64,000 bases of DNA. Origin: Prorocentrum cordatum. Lineage: Eukaryota; Sar; Dinophyceae; Prorocentrales; Prorocentraceae. The DNA is taken from contig CAUYUJ010015505.1 of the NCBI GenBank assembly GCA_963575745.1, forward strand, positions 229,529 to 293,528, read 5' to 3'. This document shows positions 63,574 to 64,000 of the stretch, piece by piece. A model generated the notes under the pieces. The model was not told where the DNA came from, made no database searches, and saw nothing but the letters and a program-made list of their open reading frames with translations. Position numbers and translations under genes: made by a program. How positions within the stretch are numbered: position 1 is the stretch's first letter; each line of letters starts with the position of its first letter.

Positions 63574-64000
63574 TCTGAGTCCTGGCTAAACTTGTAGATG
63601 CCACGACACTGGACACCCTAACATTCCTATCATTGAATTTTACAGGTGTTTAAAATGTAAGAGACATGCTCTTAACATGTTTTAATCATGTTGTTTACAA
63701 CGTGTTCTAAGCATGTTTAACACATGTTTTAGACATCTGGAAACGATTTGGCAACATGCTTCCTCTGCATTTATCGTCCTCCACAAGGCTATACCCAACC
63801 TCCCCCCCCTCCCTCCCGCCTCTATCCCCTCCGTCGTGGTCGCTCGTCGCCCCTCCTGCTCGGGATCGGTGGCCCCCGCCTGGCCGGCTGCGGGCCGGAG
63901 CAGGGTCTACCACGCAGGCTCGTGCCACAGGCGCCGCGGGACGATGCCCAGGCTGCTCCAGGCGAGGGGCTGGTGATGGGCCGCTTTTCCACCACCACTA
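63574..64000. repeat. ACATGTTTTAA short repeats, then unrecognised sequence
   Basis: 63655-63740 holds five to six degenerate words of AACATGTTTTAA/ACACATGTTT type. The remainder to the window end is GC-rich without a recognised gene. Confidence 0.5.

Overview
The window is nuclear DNA of a dinoflagellate. The decisive evidence is a complete 22-nt dinoflagellate spliced-leader sequence embedded in genomic DNA (23622-23643, minus strand), 91 nt upstream of an intronless reading frame. Introns with GC-AG ends flanked by 6-bp direct repeats (31-35 kb), high GC, very low gene density and huge (TCC)n/(GGA)n tracts agree with this. A free-living GC-rich species such as a Prorocentrum relative would fit, but the genus is inference only.

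Genes are sparse. (1) An EF-hand calcium-binding protein exon at about 4.0-4.35 kb (minus). (2) A cupin-like exon at about 20.2-20.5 kb (minus, weak). (3) A processed retrogene with a spliced-leader relict at 22.2-23.64 kb (minus), with three frame breaks. (4) A pepsin-type (A1) aspartic protease gene at about 31.1-35.3 kb (minus), with at least four exons. One of its introns (34930-35069) carries a perfect 22-bp inverted repeat and looks like an introner, an intron born from a DNA transposon. (5) Two decayed reverse-transcriptase genes at 14.6-15.7 kb and 51.9-53.8 kb (both plus).

Most of the rest is repeats, and these are organised into recurring modules. Element A (7439-8484, 18426-19515, 27104-29631, plus fragments) is a 76-90 bp satellite array between a conserved left flank and a conserved right flank. 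Element B (5740-6853, 21264-22103, 25621-26538, plus a fragment) is a CCAAGAGGC-type minisatellite between its own conserved flanks. Element C (37259-40300 and 40435-45351, with a truncated copy at 58430-60310) is a 3-5 kb unit. Its ends match those of short TTAA-bounded MITEs (20564-20716, 35927-36069, 46364-46522, 46525-46677), and it carries GGGTCGC minisatellite, CAA microsatellite, satellite and foldback modules as cargo. A second, 135-bp inverted-repeat element occurs at 20739-20873 and 63439-63573.

Layout: 0-5 kb unique sequence and the EF-hand gene; 5-14 kb elements B and A plus an inverted satellite array and a 42-bp-arm foldback; 14-17 kb RT relic and TCC tracts; 17-20 kb tandem repeats and element A; 20-24 kb cupin-like exon, MITEs, assembly gap (21157-21256), element B and the SL retrogene; 24-30 kb repeats, element B and the largest element A; 30-35.3 kb the protease; 36-45.4 kb element C; 45.4-51.9 kb TCC tracts, MITEs and minisatellites; 52-54 kb LINE relic; 54-58 kb TCC tracts and an 85-bp satellite; 58.4-60.3 kb truncated element C; 60-64 kb CA repeats and a MITE. 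No tRNA, rRNA, CRISPR array or bacterial operon was seen.
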